Shown one piece after another: positions 46,057 to 57,877 of a DNA stretch of 64,000 bases. The stretch is from Umbilicaria muhlenbergii. Taxonomy: Eukaryota; Ascomycota; Lecanoromycetes; Umbilicariales; Umbilicariaceae. The DNA lies in assembly GCA_000611775.1 (NCBI GenBank), contig KK106984.1, positions 1,894,580 through 1,958,579 on the forward strand, read 5' to 3'. Both the position numbers and the translations under genes were made by a program. Positions within the stretch are counted from its first letter, which is position 1. Each line of letters begins with the position of its first letter. Under the pieces are notes generated by a model. It was not told where the DNA came from. It worked only from the letters and a program-made list of their open reading frames with translations, and ran no database searches.

Positions 46057-46591
46057 ATGGTACGTCCAGTTCCACCCTACTTCATGGCTTGTGAGGACAC
46101 GCTGATCGTATTCTCAGGCTCCCGCAGCAACCGGTGGCAAGAAGCAAAAGAAGAAGTGGTCAAAGGGAAAGGGTACGTCAAATTCTCGTCCCCTCTCGAA
46201 CTTCGAACAAATTCCGTTTTCGTGATATCGGCGCGACTGCGCACATACTGTTTCGAGGTTCAACAAGCGGCGGAGGCTAATGGTTACTGTAAAATACAGT
46301 CAAGGACAAGGCCAACCACGCCGTAATCCTCGACAAAGCCACCTCGGACAAACTCTACAAAGATGTCCAATCGTACCGCCTTATCACCGTCGCCACCCTC
46401 GTCGACAGACTGAAGATCAACGGAAGCTTAGCACGACAAGCTCTGAAGGACCTGGAGGAGAAGGGCCAGATCAAGAAGGTTGTTGGACACCACAACTTGA
46501 GCATCTACAGTAGGTTTCACAGACATTGTTGCCCGGTTGGGAAACGTTTTCTGATAATGTGATAGCTCGTGCGGTCGCCGCTGCTGAGTAG
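46057..46591 (+). CDS. rps25: 40S ribosomal protein S25
   Basis: Four exons, 46057..46059, 46118..46172, 46300..46509 and 46566..46591; 97 aa. Exon 1 is the ATG codon alone, followed immediately by a GTACGT donor. Introns are 58, 127 and 56 nt. The protein is the classical eS25: APAATGGKKQKKKWSKGK, VKDKANHAVILDK, SYRLITVATLVDRLKINGSL, then ARQALKDLEEKGQIKKVVGH and a short Ala-rich end. eS25 sits in the head of the 40S subunit near the E site. Length and sequence are those of normal fungal eS25, and every junction keeps phase. Confidence 0.96.
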
Positions 46592-46962
46592 ATCAGCATG
46601 ACTGTAATCGGAATCTAGGTTTTCGGAGTAGCTCTGGGACAACGGCAACCGATGACGGAACTTAGCTGAAATACGTATCATTGTCAATTTGAGCAAGCTG
46701 CAAACCTTACCTCGTGATGGTTCCGCGGATAGTGACACCTGTGACGCAACGCCCTACCACTGCGGAGCTCGCAAGGCGGATAGCATCAAGTCGGCAACAG
46801 AACAATCGGTGGCAGGTCTTACAACATTGTAGCAACTAGCTCGTTGAGCGAGCCTGCAAGCACTGCTCACTAGCCTCTGTCCGTGCTCTTTATCCATGCT
46901 TTAGAAAGTCTCGACGTTTCTATGTGATCTGTTCCGACACGGCCCCATGCGAAACACGTCCC
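46592..46962. other. Convergent intergenic region
   Basis: 371 bp between the 3' ends of rps25 and the cytochrome b5-like gene. I see nothing specific. Confidence 0.5.
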
Positions 46963-47790
46963 TCAAGCTGTACTTCCCTCCCCCCTCTTCACCCTCCCCT
47001 TCCTCGCCTTCTCGCACAACTCCCTCACCGGTCCTAACCTCTCCTCCCACCCCTCCTCCCTCACCACCTTCCCAACCCGAAAATACGCTCCCCGTTTCCC
47101 ACCATCAAACAGCTTCTCCCACCCGCTCACCGTATCCCTAACCCTCTGCCTCGCAACCCTCCACTCCCTCTCCCTCCTCTTCTTCCTCTCCGCCCGCATC
47201 CCTTTATCCCCTCCGTCCCCCTCCTCCTCTGGCCCATCAAGCGGCACAAACATCTCCTCCACGCCCCTCAAATCCGGCGTCAAATCCTCCTCAAAACACC
47301 CCGTCACAAACGCCCTCGTCGCGTCCCGTCCGCTGAAGAACCCATACATACCACCCGGACCGTAGAACCTCCTCCCCTCGGTGACGTCGTAGATCGTTCC
47401 ATTCAGCGCTAGCAAAACAGGTAAGTGCGGGTCGGTGCCGTTGTAGAGCGCGAGTTGCGAATCTGTGAGAAGGAGGGGACCGCGTAGTGAGGCGCGGATG
47501 CGCGCGGGGCGGGTGAATGCTGGGCGTTGGTTCCAGAAGAGGGAGTCGCTGGTTATGAAGTAGGAGAGGGTGCAGTTTAGAAGGAGGAGGCCGGCTAGGA
47601 TGCGGAGGATGTCGAGGAGGGAGATGTGGATGGAGGCGGGGGAGGGATGGGCCGCTTTTGAGGACGGTGCGTCGTCATCGTCGTCGGTGGAGTCGGCGGG
47701 GGTGTCGGAGTAGGAGGAGCTGGAGTCTTGGAGATTCAGTGTCGATGTAGATGGGGGGATATGGCGGGAGCGGAGGGTTGGTGACGCCAT
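46963..47790 (-). CDS. Membrane cytochrome b5-like heme/steroid-binding protein
   Basis: Single exon, 275 aa. A Ser/Asp-rich N-terminus (DSTDDDDDAPSS) precedes one transmembrane helix (SLLDILRILAGLLLLNCTL, about 57-76). A cytochrome b5-like domain of the MAPR type follows: LLLTDSQLALYNGTD, PVLLALNGTIYDVTEG, RRFYGPGGMYGFFSGRDATR and AFVTGCFEEDLTPDLRG. MAPR-type domains lack the paired axial His residues of true b5 and bind heme through Tyr; the Tyr residues in RFYGPGGMYGF fit this. The C-terminus is Arg/Lys/Glu-rich and may be helical. Related fungal proteins help ER cytochrome P450s; the specific role here is inferred. Confidence 0.87.
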   Translation of the reverse strand: MASPTLRSRHIPPSTSTLNLQDSSSSYSDTPADSTDDDDDAPSSKAAHPSPASIHISLLDILRILAGLLLLNCTLSYFITSDSLFWNQRPAFTRPARIRASLRGPLLLTDSQLALYNGTDPHLPVLLALNGTIYDVTEGRRFYGPGGMYGFFSGRDATRAFVTGCFEEDLTPDLRGVEEMFVPLDGPEEEGDGGDKGMRAERKKRREREWRVARQRVRDTVSGWEKLFDGGKRGAYFRVGKVVREEGWEERLGPVRELCEKARKGRVKRGEGSTA

Positions 47791-48189
47791 GGTTTGGGTA
47801 CTTAAGGTGTGGGCTATGTAGACTAGGCAAATTTACAGGTGGCTAAATGAAAATAGTAAGATCGCCACCTACGGCAGCAAGGCCGCCTGAGCGGTTAAAG
47901 CAGGCAATGCTACATTCTACATATCTTTGCAACGGCGGGAGCTTTATTTCTTGGTGTCTGCCACTGTTTCAAAATAATTTAAAATTTGAAAAATAATGTT
48001 AAAGGGAGAGCGCCGAGGACCTCCCCCCACCTCCTCAAACAACTATACATCATGTCATTAATTTTGCGCACCTATTAGAGGTTCCTCGGGGCCGACGGCG
48101 TTCAATCTCGAGTCGGATTTGGAACAGTGCAGGCGCAACCTCGAGTCGTGTTTCCCATCTGCAGAGAGGATCATCTACGCCCCCCAACT
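47791..48189. other. Intergenic
   Basis: 399 bp upstream of the cytochrome b5-like gene. A stretch near 47878-47905 resembles the D-arm of a Ser or Leu tRNA, but no complete tRNA can be drawn. Confidence 0.45.
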
Positions 48190-49574
48190 TCAGCTCTTTT
48201 TCTCACCCTCTCCAACTTCGTCCTCTGGTTTTTCGGAACGCGGTTCCTCTCCTGAATCCTTATTCTCCGGTCCTTCCACAATGAAGTGAGCATCAGTCGG
48301 CTGACCCCCATTAATAGCCAAAACATCCTGCGGACAAGCACTCATAACGACAATAACATCCCTCTCCGCCCTAAAAGTCACCGAGTCCCCTTTATCCCCC
48401 GCCGGCCCTTCAAACCTCAACTTCCCCTCTCGATTCCACGGGATATTCATAAACAAGTTCAGCGGCGCCGGCACCTTTTCGACAATGATATCCGCGCCCA
48501 CCGCTTGCGCGCCCTTCAGCCCGGCTTTCTCGTTCAACTCTTTTAGCGCCAGGACTAGATTCTCCGAGCACGATCCGTGCTCCTCCCATTTCTCGACCCC
48601 AAGACCTTTGTACCGCTGCGGATCGCATGCTGCGATGAGGGTGTCGTGAATACCGGGCGAGGTGTCTTCAACAAGGGTAAGGAGGGGCTCGCGGAGGTTG
48701 GAAACGAGCGTGTCGTCGATCTTCGGACCAAGACGCTGTATGCGCGCGCGGGTATGCGGCATGGACATGTATTCCATTGGAGCGACTTTCTCGCTTCCTT
48801 GGGCGTCGTAGGCTGCGTAAGCCGCATATAAAGTCCCAGCAGGTCCAGAGCCGGTAACAGCTGCAAAACACGTACTATGAGCATGGAACGACAGGTTCAA
48901 GTATACGAGAGGACTATACCAGAAAGGCTAGCGGCGCCAACGGGGGTTCTGGCAAAGTCGGTCAGCTGCTCCGCGTATGGCTTCTCGGGGTCACGGTAGT
49001 GGGAGGCGGCGAAGGCGGAGAGCATGCCTTTGGAGGGCAGGTAGGAGGTGAAGCCTTGCCCGGAGGGGAAGTAGGATGACCATCCTTTCGGAGGTTTTTC
49101 ACTAGAAGGCGCTGGCTCTGAGGTACTCTTTCCGGAACCTAGTCCGAGTGACGGGATATACGATGACCACCCTTGCGGCTTCGCCTCGTCGGCAGCTTTG
49201 GTATCGGTAGTTTCAGGCTCGGTGGTTTCAGGCTTGGTGGAGTCCTCTTTAGAAGCCGGGGGCTCCTGCTCTTGTGAAGTCTCTTTCCCATTCGAAGGCT
49301 CCTGCTCTTTCGAAGGCTCCTGCTCTTTCGAAGGCGCTTGCTCTTTCGAAGGCTCTTCTTCTCGGGCAGGACTCGCCTTATCTGCTGGCTCTTGACCAGA
49401 GAGCTTATACAGCTTGTCGTTAGTGGCTAGCTTCTTTGGCGGAGAGGGCAGGGCGAAAGCCCATGTGTCGACAACTTGAGTACCAGAAGTATTGATGATC
49501 TTGATGGTGTGGCCTGATGGGACGAATGTTGCAGTGCCGTGGCGGGCGGGGATTGTTTGTAAGGAGTCTGACAT
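48190..49574 (-). CDS. DUF1989 (urea carboxylase-associated type) protein with insertion
   Basis: Two exons, complement(48190..48860, 48920..49574), 441 aa; 59-nt intron, phase 1. DUF1989 proteins lie near urea carboxylase or amidolyase genes in bacteria; the fungal function is not established. Seen: IPARHGTATFVPSGHTIKII and GTQVVDTWAFALP at the start, then much later MSMPHTRARIQRLGPKIDDT, LTLVEDTSPGIHDTLIAACD and a C-terminal LNLFMNIPWN plus SACPQDVLAINGG. Between the two halves (about residues 45-225) is a large insert. It has a KEQEPS repeat and a duplicated motif (WSSYIPSLGLG and WSSYFPSGQG). The C-terminal tail is acidic. Confidence 0.87.
49291..49362. repeat. 18-bp in-frame minisatellite in the DUF1989 gene
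   Basis: Four units of a sequence like TTCGAAGGCTCCTGCTCT, encoding KEQEPS-type hexapeptides on the minus strand. Confidence 0.85.
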
Positions 49575-49964
49575 AGCTTGAGATTGATCTTTTGACCAGA
49601 CGTTTATACAACAGGAGAGGGCTATAAATAAGATAGTTGATTTAACAAGACTTCATAACGAGATAAAGTAAGAGTACGTGGGGATCTAGATCTTTCGCCC
49701 TTCTGAAACAGTCGGATTCGCGATACATCATAGCAGGTGCCACAGCCACAGCGTCATCAAGCGCATCTTGCAGGGTTTATCCCCCACTTTCCCAGCCCCA
49801 ACCACTATCGGCCAATGGAAGCCATTCATTGAAATTCGGCCTTGGTCAAGAATGCGAAGACGTGGCGCTGCACCTTGGTCATTAATAAGAGCGATAGCAA
49901 TATAGTAGATAGCCGCGATAGCTAAGGTGTCAAAGAGTACAGTAGGGAAAGCGCCTGCTTATTT
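49575..49964. other. Intergenic
   Basis: 390 bp holding the DUF1989 promoter side and the CorA-like 3' side. I see nothing specific. Confidence 0.5.
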
Positions 49965-52900
49965 TCAAACATAAGCGTAGCTTCTATTTCCATAGAGATC
50001 GCTCCTTTCCCTCACTCTCGGCCTGACAGGTTCCCATTCACTCAGAACTTCTTCGAATCCAGTCGACGGTGGGGGTGGAGGACGATGTGGAATACGGGCA
50101 TAGCGGGCCCTTCCCTTGTCACCACCCCGGCGCCACAGATTCACGAAGCCCCTCCAAAAGTTATCCAATTCGCCCGCCCAAACAAGACAGAGAGAAATGA
50201 CGATGAAGGCGAGGGGAAGCGCGACGGCCCAGAAGACCCACTGGTCGACGTGCATGTTGCGGACGTCGTTGGTGTTCATGCCCAGGATCCCGGCGACCGT
50301 GCTGAGGGGGAGAAAGACAATGGTAACGATGGTGAATGCATAGACGGCGGATTCTTGACGGTCTTTGTTGGAGTCGATCTTTTGGATATTCTTGCAAGGT
50401 AGATCTGCGTCAGCGGCGGAGAGCAGGAAAGAAAGGTGTGTAGTGGACTTACCCAGGTTTCGAGGTCAATGGCTTTTCCATGCATTCCAGCAAAGTCCCG
50501 CATTCTCTTATCTATTAGTTCGTAACAGTCCTGTATAAGCAAATCTCTATATCCACCTGGGTCCGTGGGAGATAGCTGAGATTGGGGGGTTTGTGCATGG
50601 TCCTCCACATATATAAGCTCTTCAGCAGCGTGAGGTGATGGATTGAAACCACCGTCATATTTTGAATGGTATCCTGGATCGACTCGGGACCTTGAATAAG
50701 AATGCCGCTGTTCCCCTGCTGAGCGAGTATGGTCGTAATTAACAGCATAAGATTGTAGCTTTCTATGGCCATCATTGATTTTGTGAACAGAGTTCCGTGC
50801 TCGACTGAAAGTCATGATGGTAGCAAAGATTTCCCTCTGTTTCTCCACGGTCTCTGTGATCACAGACATCTCCTGTTTGAGAAGAGTGATCTTGTCTTGA
50901 TGCGCTCGGTCCAAAGGGTTTGCTTCGATGTCCGCTTCCTGATCAATGTGTTAACAACAACATCATCGTGGGGCTGCCATTGGGAAAAGCTCACAAGTCC
51001 CTTTAGGTAGACTGAATAAGTCTCACTGATGTCATTTGATTGAGTCCCTGTAAGATCCTGCAGGAGTTGAAAGTTGATCAAAGAGGTAACCTCCAAAGGC
51101 ATGAGCACCGATTTCTCTTGCAAACTCTTCCGGTTGAGACTTTGTACAACCTGTTTCATACCTTCTTCAATGAGGAGGGAGCAAATATTCATCTGGTCCT
51201 CCCAAAGACTCGAGTCTCTTGTATAGTTGATCAGTGACATGATCACGTGTAACCAGGCTTTTAGTAACTCATCCGGAATCTTAATCTCCGACCTGTCTGG
51301 AGCTTGAGCTTGCGATAAGAGATCTTTGAAGGGTTGAGTACGTCGGACTATAGCCTCAAGCTCTCCATTAATCTCTTCAAGTTCCCTTTCAGTTAGATGA
51401 AAGTTCTCCTCTTTTTCGGGTCTTCTTCTTGGATATTTTCGTTTATTTATGGGTCTGTCCGGGGATGCCTATAAGAGTCTTAGTAGACATGCTTGAGTTT
51501 CAGCTTCTTGACTTACCGTTAAGAGTCGATGGATCACGCCCCAGTATTTCAACACTGTAGGCCCCTCAAATAGCGAAGGTAGGAAAAATTGGAAAATAGA
51601 CTCTGCAGCGTTAACAATATCGACTCTGAGCTCGTAGATCCGTGGCTTTTTCTCGTCCTGTTTCTTCTCTTTTGCGGCAGATTTCACTAGATATCTCCCT
51701 TCCTGCTCCAACAGGCTATACACCTTTAAGCGCGAAACCTGAGGACATTCTTTGTATGCAATACGCTCAACAAAAGTAGTCTTATGGCTAAGAAAATGAT
51801 CCATGTCTTTAAGGTCCTCCTTCAATTGTTCGACGTCGATGTTCAAGGTTCCGCTGCTTTTGGTGGTTTGCGCGGCATTGAGCCACGTAAAGACGTGAAA
51901 GCCCTTACCGCCGAGAGTGGTAGTGTGGGATGCTGGTACATACGAAACGCCTTGGTCTTCAGCTCTGCCTTGATCTTGGTCATCGTTCACCTTGTCAAGG
52001 GGATGCAAGATATCCTCGGTAGCACGGTCAGGAATAGGAGCAGTGGCTTGGGAAGTCCCATCCTGATTGCGAGAAGCGGAATCTACATTAGCAGAAGTGC
52101 TGTTGCTAGGAATTGGAAAACGGGGCGAGGAGTTTAATATCCCAGGGGTTGGTGCTTTGTAGTTTGACCTATTTGCGTCAGTTATTCCTTGCTACGAGAC
52201 GAAGCGTAGAGTTCGAACCCCATCTGCAGAGCCAATCGAATACTGTGACTCGTATGCTTGGCAAGATTGAGCAGTCTAGGCCAATCCTGAGCCGTGACAG
52301 CCCTGCCATAGTACAAGATTCGGAATTTTCGTGGCCAGAACTCTAAGAAAGTCGAGATGAAGGACTATATGTTATCAGTCCCTGAGCTATTATCGAACTC
52401 GAAGCTGATCCACTTACAAACCACGTCTGACAGTCATCAACAGGCAGTGACCAGAGTACGGATCCTCCATATGACACTAGAATCCTTTGGGACTTTATCC
52501 TAGACTGCCCTGACATGGGGTCGGAAATGACAGAGATCGCATCTCCCTGTAGAGCAGACATAGGTATTCGAGCGCAGGTAACCAAGAGACCTGGGGGCAT
52601 CAGCAACCTCGTTGACTCGAAGACATGACCGGGGAAGTTTACTATCATCAAGTACGAGACACCAGAGCTGTGCTATATGAAAACAAAACCCTGAGGGAGT
52701 GCCAAGCACGTTGCATACGGCCTGTTGCAAGTCTCGTTCCTTCTGAACCAAAGAAAATCGTGCCTGTAACAGTGTGCGCATTGGATGTGCGCCGGACCTC
52801 GACGCGGAAAGAACACCAGAATACTCCGCCAGGCAGAAATAAGGAAGGCAAATCCAAGTCGCTGTCTTTGTCCCTGACAACTTCTCCTGAGGCCGATCTC

Positions 52901-53959
52901 CCTGAGACAAAGTTTCTTGCATGGATCCAGGTTCCATAAACCGGACTTTCGTCCCTTTTGAGGTTTGTAAAGGCTTGTCGTATTTCTTTCTTACGCGTCT
53001 TAGTAGTTTTATCAACCCTGTTCGCTCGATATCAGTCAATCCAGGGATCTGAGTGACTTTGTTCTATACAACATCAGCATCGACACAGCATGATCACATT
53101 CGAAGAGATACCTGAAAGTCGTCAAAATGCATCGTCGGATCTTCGAAATGGCTGGCATTCAATTAGGCTTGCCTTTGCTCCCTCCGGACAATTATACTTA
53201 CATCCATCGAAACAACGATGATTGACCTTGCTTCTGGTCAGGGATGATGCTTAGTTGTGCAGTCTGTGACCCTCCGACCGAGCCATCTCCGGTATATTTG
53301 GACCGGTAGACATGGAGCGTGGTCCCCAGCTTAGGTCCATCGACGCCAACTTGGACTTCAGAATCGGTCTCGGTCTTGACTGAAGGTATGGTGGACCCCC
53401 TTAGAGTACTATCCTGGCTTCGACTATGCCGGGACAGACTGAAGGCGTAGGCTTCCCGATTAACGTCCCATTCCCCCTCACTTTCGTCGGAGCTGTCAAA
53501 CCGCCCTCCCAGATGATGTCGGCGGGAGAAGCGGTCGTGTTCGTATAGATCTGAGCGATCTGTAGACCAGTTGCTACTTCTATCTTGTGAAGAGCTTTGA
53601 CTTCTGTTTCTTGCCGGACTTCTACTCCTTCTGTGTCTGCGCTTGCGCCGTCGTTCCAGCGATTTGTCTCGACTATAGTGCGGAACGCTCTTCGGCCTCG
53701 TGGCCTCTATGATGGGTACGGTCGGCTCTCTGAAAGAAGAGTCGCGCCGCCGCAGATAGTTCGAATGAGGAAGGTCCTCCTCTGTATTGATCGGGCCTCG
53801 TCCAGGAGCATCATCCCTCGACGACCATCTCTCATCTCTTGGAACAATCCGCTCAACTATTACTTCGGGCTGCCCAGGCCCTGTAAACCGGGCGGGAAAG
53901 GTCGAGACCCTGCGCGGCCGGCGCTGTGGCGCGATGTCCTCCACCTCAGGCCACTCCAT
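49965..53959 (-). CDS. CorA-like divalent-cation transporter, large fungal type
   Basis: Nine exons, complement(49965..50390, 50453..50938, 50995..51468, 51517..52168, 52219..52364, 52418..52590, 52643..53063, 53112..53151, 53202..53959), 1191 aa. All phases agree. The last exon carries two transmembrane helices (VYAFTIVTIVFLPLSTVAGI and WVFWAVALPLAFIVISLCLV). Between them is the CorA GMN signature (residues 1087-1089, ILGMNTND). Before it is a long helical cytosolic domain (ITLLKQEMSVITETVEKQRE). The N-terminal 250 residues are Arg/Ser/Asp-rich. A central globular region includes WICLPYFCLAEYSG, LWCLVLDD|SLLVTCAR, VLWSLPVDDCQTWF|SFISTFLEFWPRKFR and QDWPRLLNLAKHT. Such large CorA-like proteins are common in Pezizomycotina; transport activity is inferred from the GMN motif. 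Confidence 0.88.
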
Positions 53960-54601
53960 TGCGTCGAAGTCATTGCTAGGATGGGGGCAGAGCTGAGGTA
54001 CTTAACCACGCCAGACTCCAGGGTAGTTCAAATCTGCAGTCAGCAGAGCTGAGTCCATAATCTCGAGACTGTCGCCAATCGGAATCCCCCCTCAGCCCCC
54101 GCCTCAGCCCGACCTGCAGCCTCGTAATGTAGTCTACTAGCATCCCGGCGAACCCAACACAGTTCTGACCGCCTTGAGATGTAATTGGCCACCCAATATC
54201 CATGGATCTCTCTTGCGCAATCTGAAGGGGGGGGAGTACCGTAGCTCCTTTGCTGTCGCGTACATATACGGAGTGAACAAGTATTTACCTAACATGTCGA
54301 TTCCTTTTCTTCGCTTTGCTCAAGCTCACTATTAAAGTTTTAACTACTTGCCTCATATCAGTAAGTCACCTGAGGCCTTTCGGAAAAAATCTTCCCGTTT
54401 ATGCCGATGAGATGTTGCACACCTGTCTAAAGTTAATGATCTGAGATCCATAAATTGTCAATGCGACCTCGCAAATAGCGACATACATTATGAATTCACA
54501 AAGACCCTTAAAAGCTGCTAAGAAATATTCTACTCATCACACAGACACATCGTAAGGACAACGTCTTGGACCCTACCATAGGTAAACCATCAACGTCAGC
54601 C
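53960..54601. promoter_or_regulatory. Divergent region, CorA-like and GGCT-like genes
   Basis: 642 bp between opposite start codons. It contains a CCCCCCTCAGCCCCCGCCTC tract near 54090. No specific site is identified. Confidence 0.45.
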
Positions 54602-55618
54602 ATGGATGTCTTCGAAGAGCTGGAGCAGATGGCATTAAACGCTGCCGAGGACTTCCAAGATGAAAACAACATCGAACCATCCCGGACAGACATCTCTAGG
54701 TGGCAAGCCCTGTTCCACTATCCGTATGCAGACGCCGCCGGCCTCATTAAGCAACACCGAAGTAACTACTCAAGGACCCGAGTTTCTGCCGACCATTGGG
54801 AGATGGTCGAAACCGAGAAGGTCGCCCAAGGATATGACCGTGAGGCGTACGAACACGAGCTCGAAATCGGCGGCACACGGAAACCAAAAATAACCTGCAC
54901 AGAAACTAGTGTGATGATCTCCCCGGCACAAGCACATGCCATATATTTGGTGAGGCTCGAAAACGCGCTGGATAGCGCCCAGAAGATACAAGATGCGGCT
55001 GGATTGGAGGAGCTGCCGGCCACCATTCAAGGAACCGCAGAAGATGATGAGGATGCGAGCTTCTGCCGTGTTAACGGGGCGGCCAAGCACGCAATCATGC
55101 TCTGGCTCTTTGCACACAGCATCAACTTCAAACCGACGTTCGTTCGTGTTTTCCAGAAAGCCGAGAAAGACCTATCAAGTTTTTCATTGTATCCAACCCT
55201 CGGCTGTGATGCCACTCTTCCACAACATCGCCCTGCCGATATCAAGAGCGTCTTTGCCCCTACCCAACAACAATATCCCGTGTGGTATTTCTTCTATGGC
55301 ACACTTGCCAATGCTACCATTCTCTCCAGCCAACTGTCGCTCCGGGAGGTTCCTGATCTACGCTTCGCCAAAATCAGGGGTGGTGTGCTCAAGACATGGG
55401 CCGGTAAGTACAAGGCCCTAGTGGATGGACCGGCCGATGCTTGCGTGGAGGGCTCCGCGTATTGTGTTCTCACGAAAGAGCACGAAGACGCTTTACGATC
55501 GTATGAAACAGACAACTATGAGGTGGTAAGGTGCACAATATCATTCAAAGATGGGGAGGTCAAGGGGTGCACCTTCCGTTTCGTGGGCACGACGGACGCG
55601 GCTCCTCTGGGCGATTAG
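54602..55618 (+). CDS. Gamma-glutamylcyclotransferase/AIG2-like protein
   Basis: Single exon, 338 aa. The C-terminal third is an AIG2/GGCT-like domain. It starts WYFFYGTLANATIL (Tyr232-Leu235 is the YGTL substrate-loop motif), continues with AKIRGGVLKTWAGKYKALVD and VEGSAYCVL, then HEDALRSYETDNYEVVRC. Family members act on gamma-glutamyl substrates; the substrate here is unknown. The N-terminal two thirds (a helical region with SRWQALFHYPYADAAGLI) is found in the fungal versions and is not a named domain. The ATG at 54602 is the first in-frame Met; the frame upstream is open, so a short upstream exon is possible. Confidence 0.82.
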   Translation: MDVFEELEQMALNAAEDFQDENNIEPSRTDISRWQALFHYPYADAAGLIKQHRSNYSRTRVSADHWEMVETEKVAQGYDREAYEHELEIGGTRKPKITCTETSVMISPAQAHAIYLVRLENALDSAQKIQDAAGLEELPATIQGTAEDDEDASFCRVNGAAKHAIMLWLFAHSINFKPTFVRVFQKAEKDLSSFSLYPTLGCDATLPQHRPADIKSVFAPTQQQYPVWYFFYGTLANATILSSQLSLREVPDLRFAKIRGGVLKTWAGKYKALVDGPADACVEGSAYCVLTKEHEDALRSYETDNYEVVRCTISFKDGEVKGCTFRFVGTTDAAPLGD

Positions 55619-57877
55619 AATGGATTACGGTAAGTAGACAAGGAGGCCCTCGGTCTCCTTTCCAAATCATAGCAGCTGTACATGCAGACACACCCACACA
55701 CACATTGTCTTCTCTCCGCTGCCAACGCCACACCTTCTGCGGATTCCACGTCCATATCTCGCCGCCACAGCACGATGTCCGCCGTCATCTTAACAAGACC
55801 GGTCCCTTAGCAAGTGCAAAAGCAATGTCAAATTCTCAGTGCCGTTCCTTTCGACTGGCAGCAGTACGAACCACGGAGGGGCCCCCAGAACGTCTTCGAC
55901 AGTTGTAGACGTTAAGAAACCCGAGCAAAGAGGACAACGTCCCCCGATGTGAGAGTCATCCGGACCGCCATAGACTATTGACGAGCTCACCGTTATCGTG
56001 CTGTATGCTAAGCATGATTGAGCTGTCCGGGTTCTGTCGGATCTGCAAACTCGTGATTTGCGTCGGATTAAAATCATTGCGCATTTGTCGATCGTCATGT
56101 CTGTAGCATTGTGACATGAGTGCGGCCAACAGGGTTCGTGTACAAGCCTCCATTGATGATGTTGCCAGAGGGCCGCCGGGTGCATTCGAGGCGGACGGAA
56201 CAGCGGCAGCTTGATGGGTTCCCCCAACGAGCCCTGAAGGATTTGGCGATTATGACAACGAGCAGTGACTGACAAGCGACTTTCCACTCCAGGCTTTACT
56301 CTGACGTGCTCGATTTCCGGGAGAGTTAGCGAAGTAGGAACCTTCACTACTCGATACGCGAAGTCCTCCCTCCTCTTAGATGGACCTTTTTTCGCATAAG
56401 GACGATTTCTGGCTTCGGATTGCTCATCTGACCACATGAGGCTCTTGAATATTTCAATTGAGCCTTGATCGGCACCAAGGGAAGTGCTTATCACATCTTA
56501 AATGATTTATGTAGCTGTGCAGGGCTTGAGGTGAACGGAGGCGATCTATCGCGCTTTGTTGAAGATGCTGGTGCTTTCATGAAAGTTTCTCCGGGGTTTC
56601 TTCAAGCATTTAGACGCTGTTGGCCGTTGTTCCGAGCTGTCTGGCATCGTTTTGAATACCTAGTTTTATGACCTGTCGGAGTGCTTCGCCCTCATTTGGA
56701 GCGTAGTCTAATAACAACATAGGGTTCTATGTTGAGGTTATGTGCAAGGATGATACCTAGTGTAAGCTTCAATTAGGATAGATGACATGATCGGGAATAT
56801 ATAATTAGGACCTGGTCTAGAAAGAATGGCTGAGTTTGAACTCTGCAGCGGGAGGTGAAATGGGGGGGCTCGATTTGCGTGAATTTTCCACTCGTGCCAC
56901 TTCTTTCGTCACTTGGCCTTAGGCATATTAATCATCAGCTTCAAGTGTGCCCTTTCGTGATCATAGATGAGTCACATGAAGTATTTTCCATCATCTGAGA
57001 ACGCCTCTTGTGCATTTCCGGAACCATCACTTGTTTTGGCCCACTTCACTCTGTTATTGAAGCTCCCAATGAATTTGAACAAGATAAATCATAGAATCGC
57101 CATGTTCCTGTTGAATGCTATCTTGGGAAGGGCCAGCTAGATTAGCTATTGTCAAAGGTGTGAATGGAGAGATTGCAATCGCTAGCTGTCCGCGCTGTAA
57201 CATCAGCATCATCCGAAGCCCGGCTTGTCTACGGGCAGTCACACCCCCACAGTCACACCTAAGCCAACTTCAGGTAGTTGGCGTCACATGCCTAGGATGA
57301 TCCAGCCCGTCTTCATGCTAATTTACTAGCTGGAAGCTAGACTTCACTGCGCAGCTGGCGCCGCGACACCGCTGAAAACTCAACTGCATTTGAGGCATTT
57401 GAGAAGGCCTTCAGGAAGGTGAAGTTTCATGCTTTTTTGATATTTAAGCACCTTATATGGGGACCTAGTTGACAGGCTTATAAGAAATAACTCACTGTCA
57501 CTACTGCAGAGCACCCGCCTTCCCCTGCAATCCTGCCTCAGCAGGCCCAGGAGCAGCAAAATGAATCAGAATTTTCAAAAGTTGAATATTAATAAATAGA
57601 TAACTTTACGGAGTACAACAGCCAGAGATATTGTAGAAGTTTCAGCTGTAGTGTTAAAGATCTGAACTAGTTCTGTAGTCCTCAGCTAAATATTGGTGTG
57701 GTGATGATGGCGCTCGTGGCTTGCAACGCTACCCAAATGGGCCTAAATGTGACTGTGAGGCCCAAGCGCAGCTGACTGCCCGTAGACAGACCGTCCGAAG
57801 CCAACCCGTAACCGAACTACAAAGGGTCACTTCTACACGTCTCCAAAGAAGTCACCGAATAGTCGCTCTATGAAACG
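55619..57877. other. 2.3-kb gene-poor region
   Basis: A 234-codon minus-strand frame (55790-56494) is open but its translation is not recognisable. The rest is AT-leaning with no coding signal. It marks the start of the accessory right end. Confidence 0.4.

Noticed and set aside
47878-47905. tRNA-like D-arm sequence GCCTGAGCGGTTAAAGCAGG
   Set aside because: No matching anticodon stem, T-loop box or acceptor pairing could be drawn downstream.
55790-56494. 234-codon minus-strand frame
   Set aside because: Composition is mixed, no family is recognised, and a competing frame overlaps it; not enough to call a gene.
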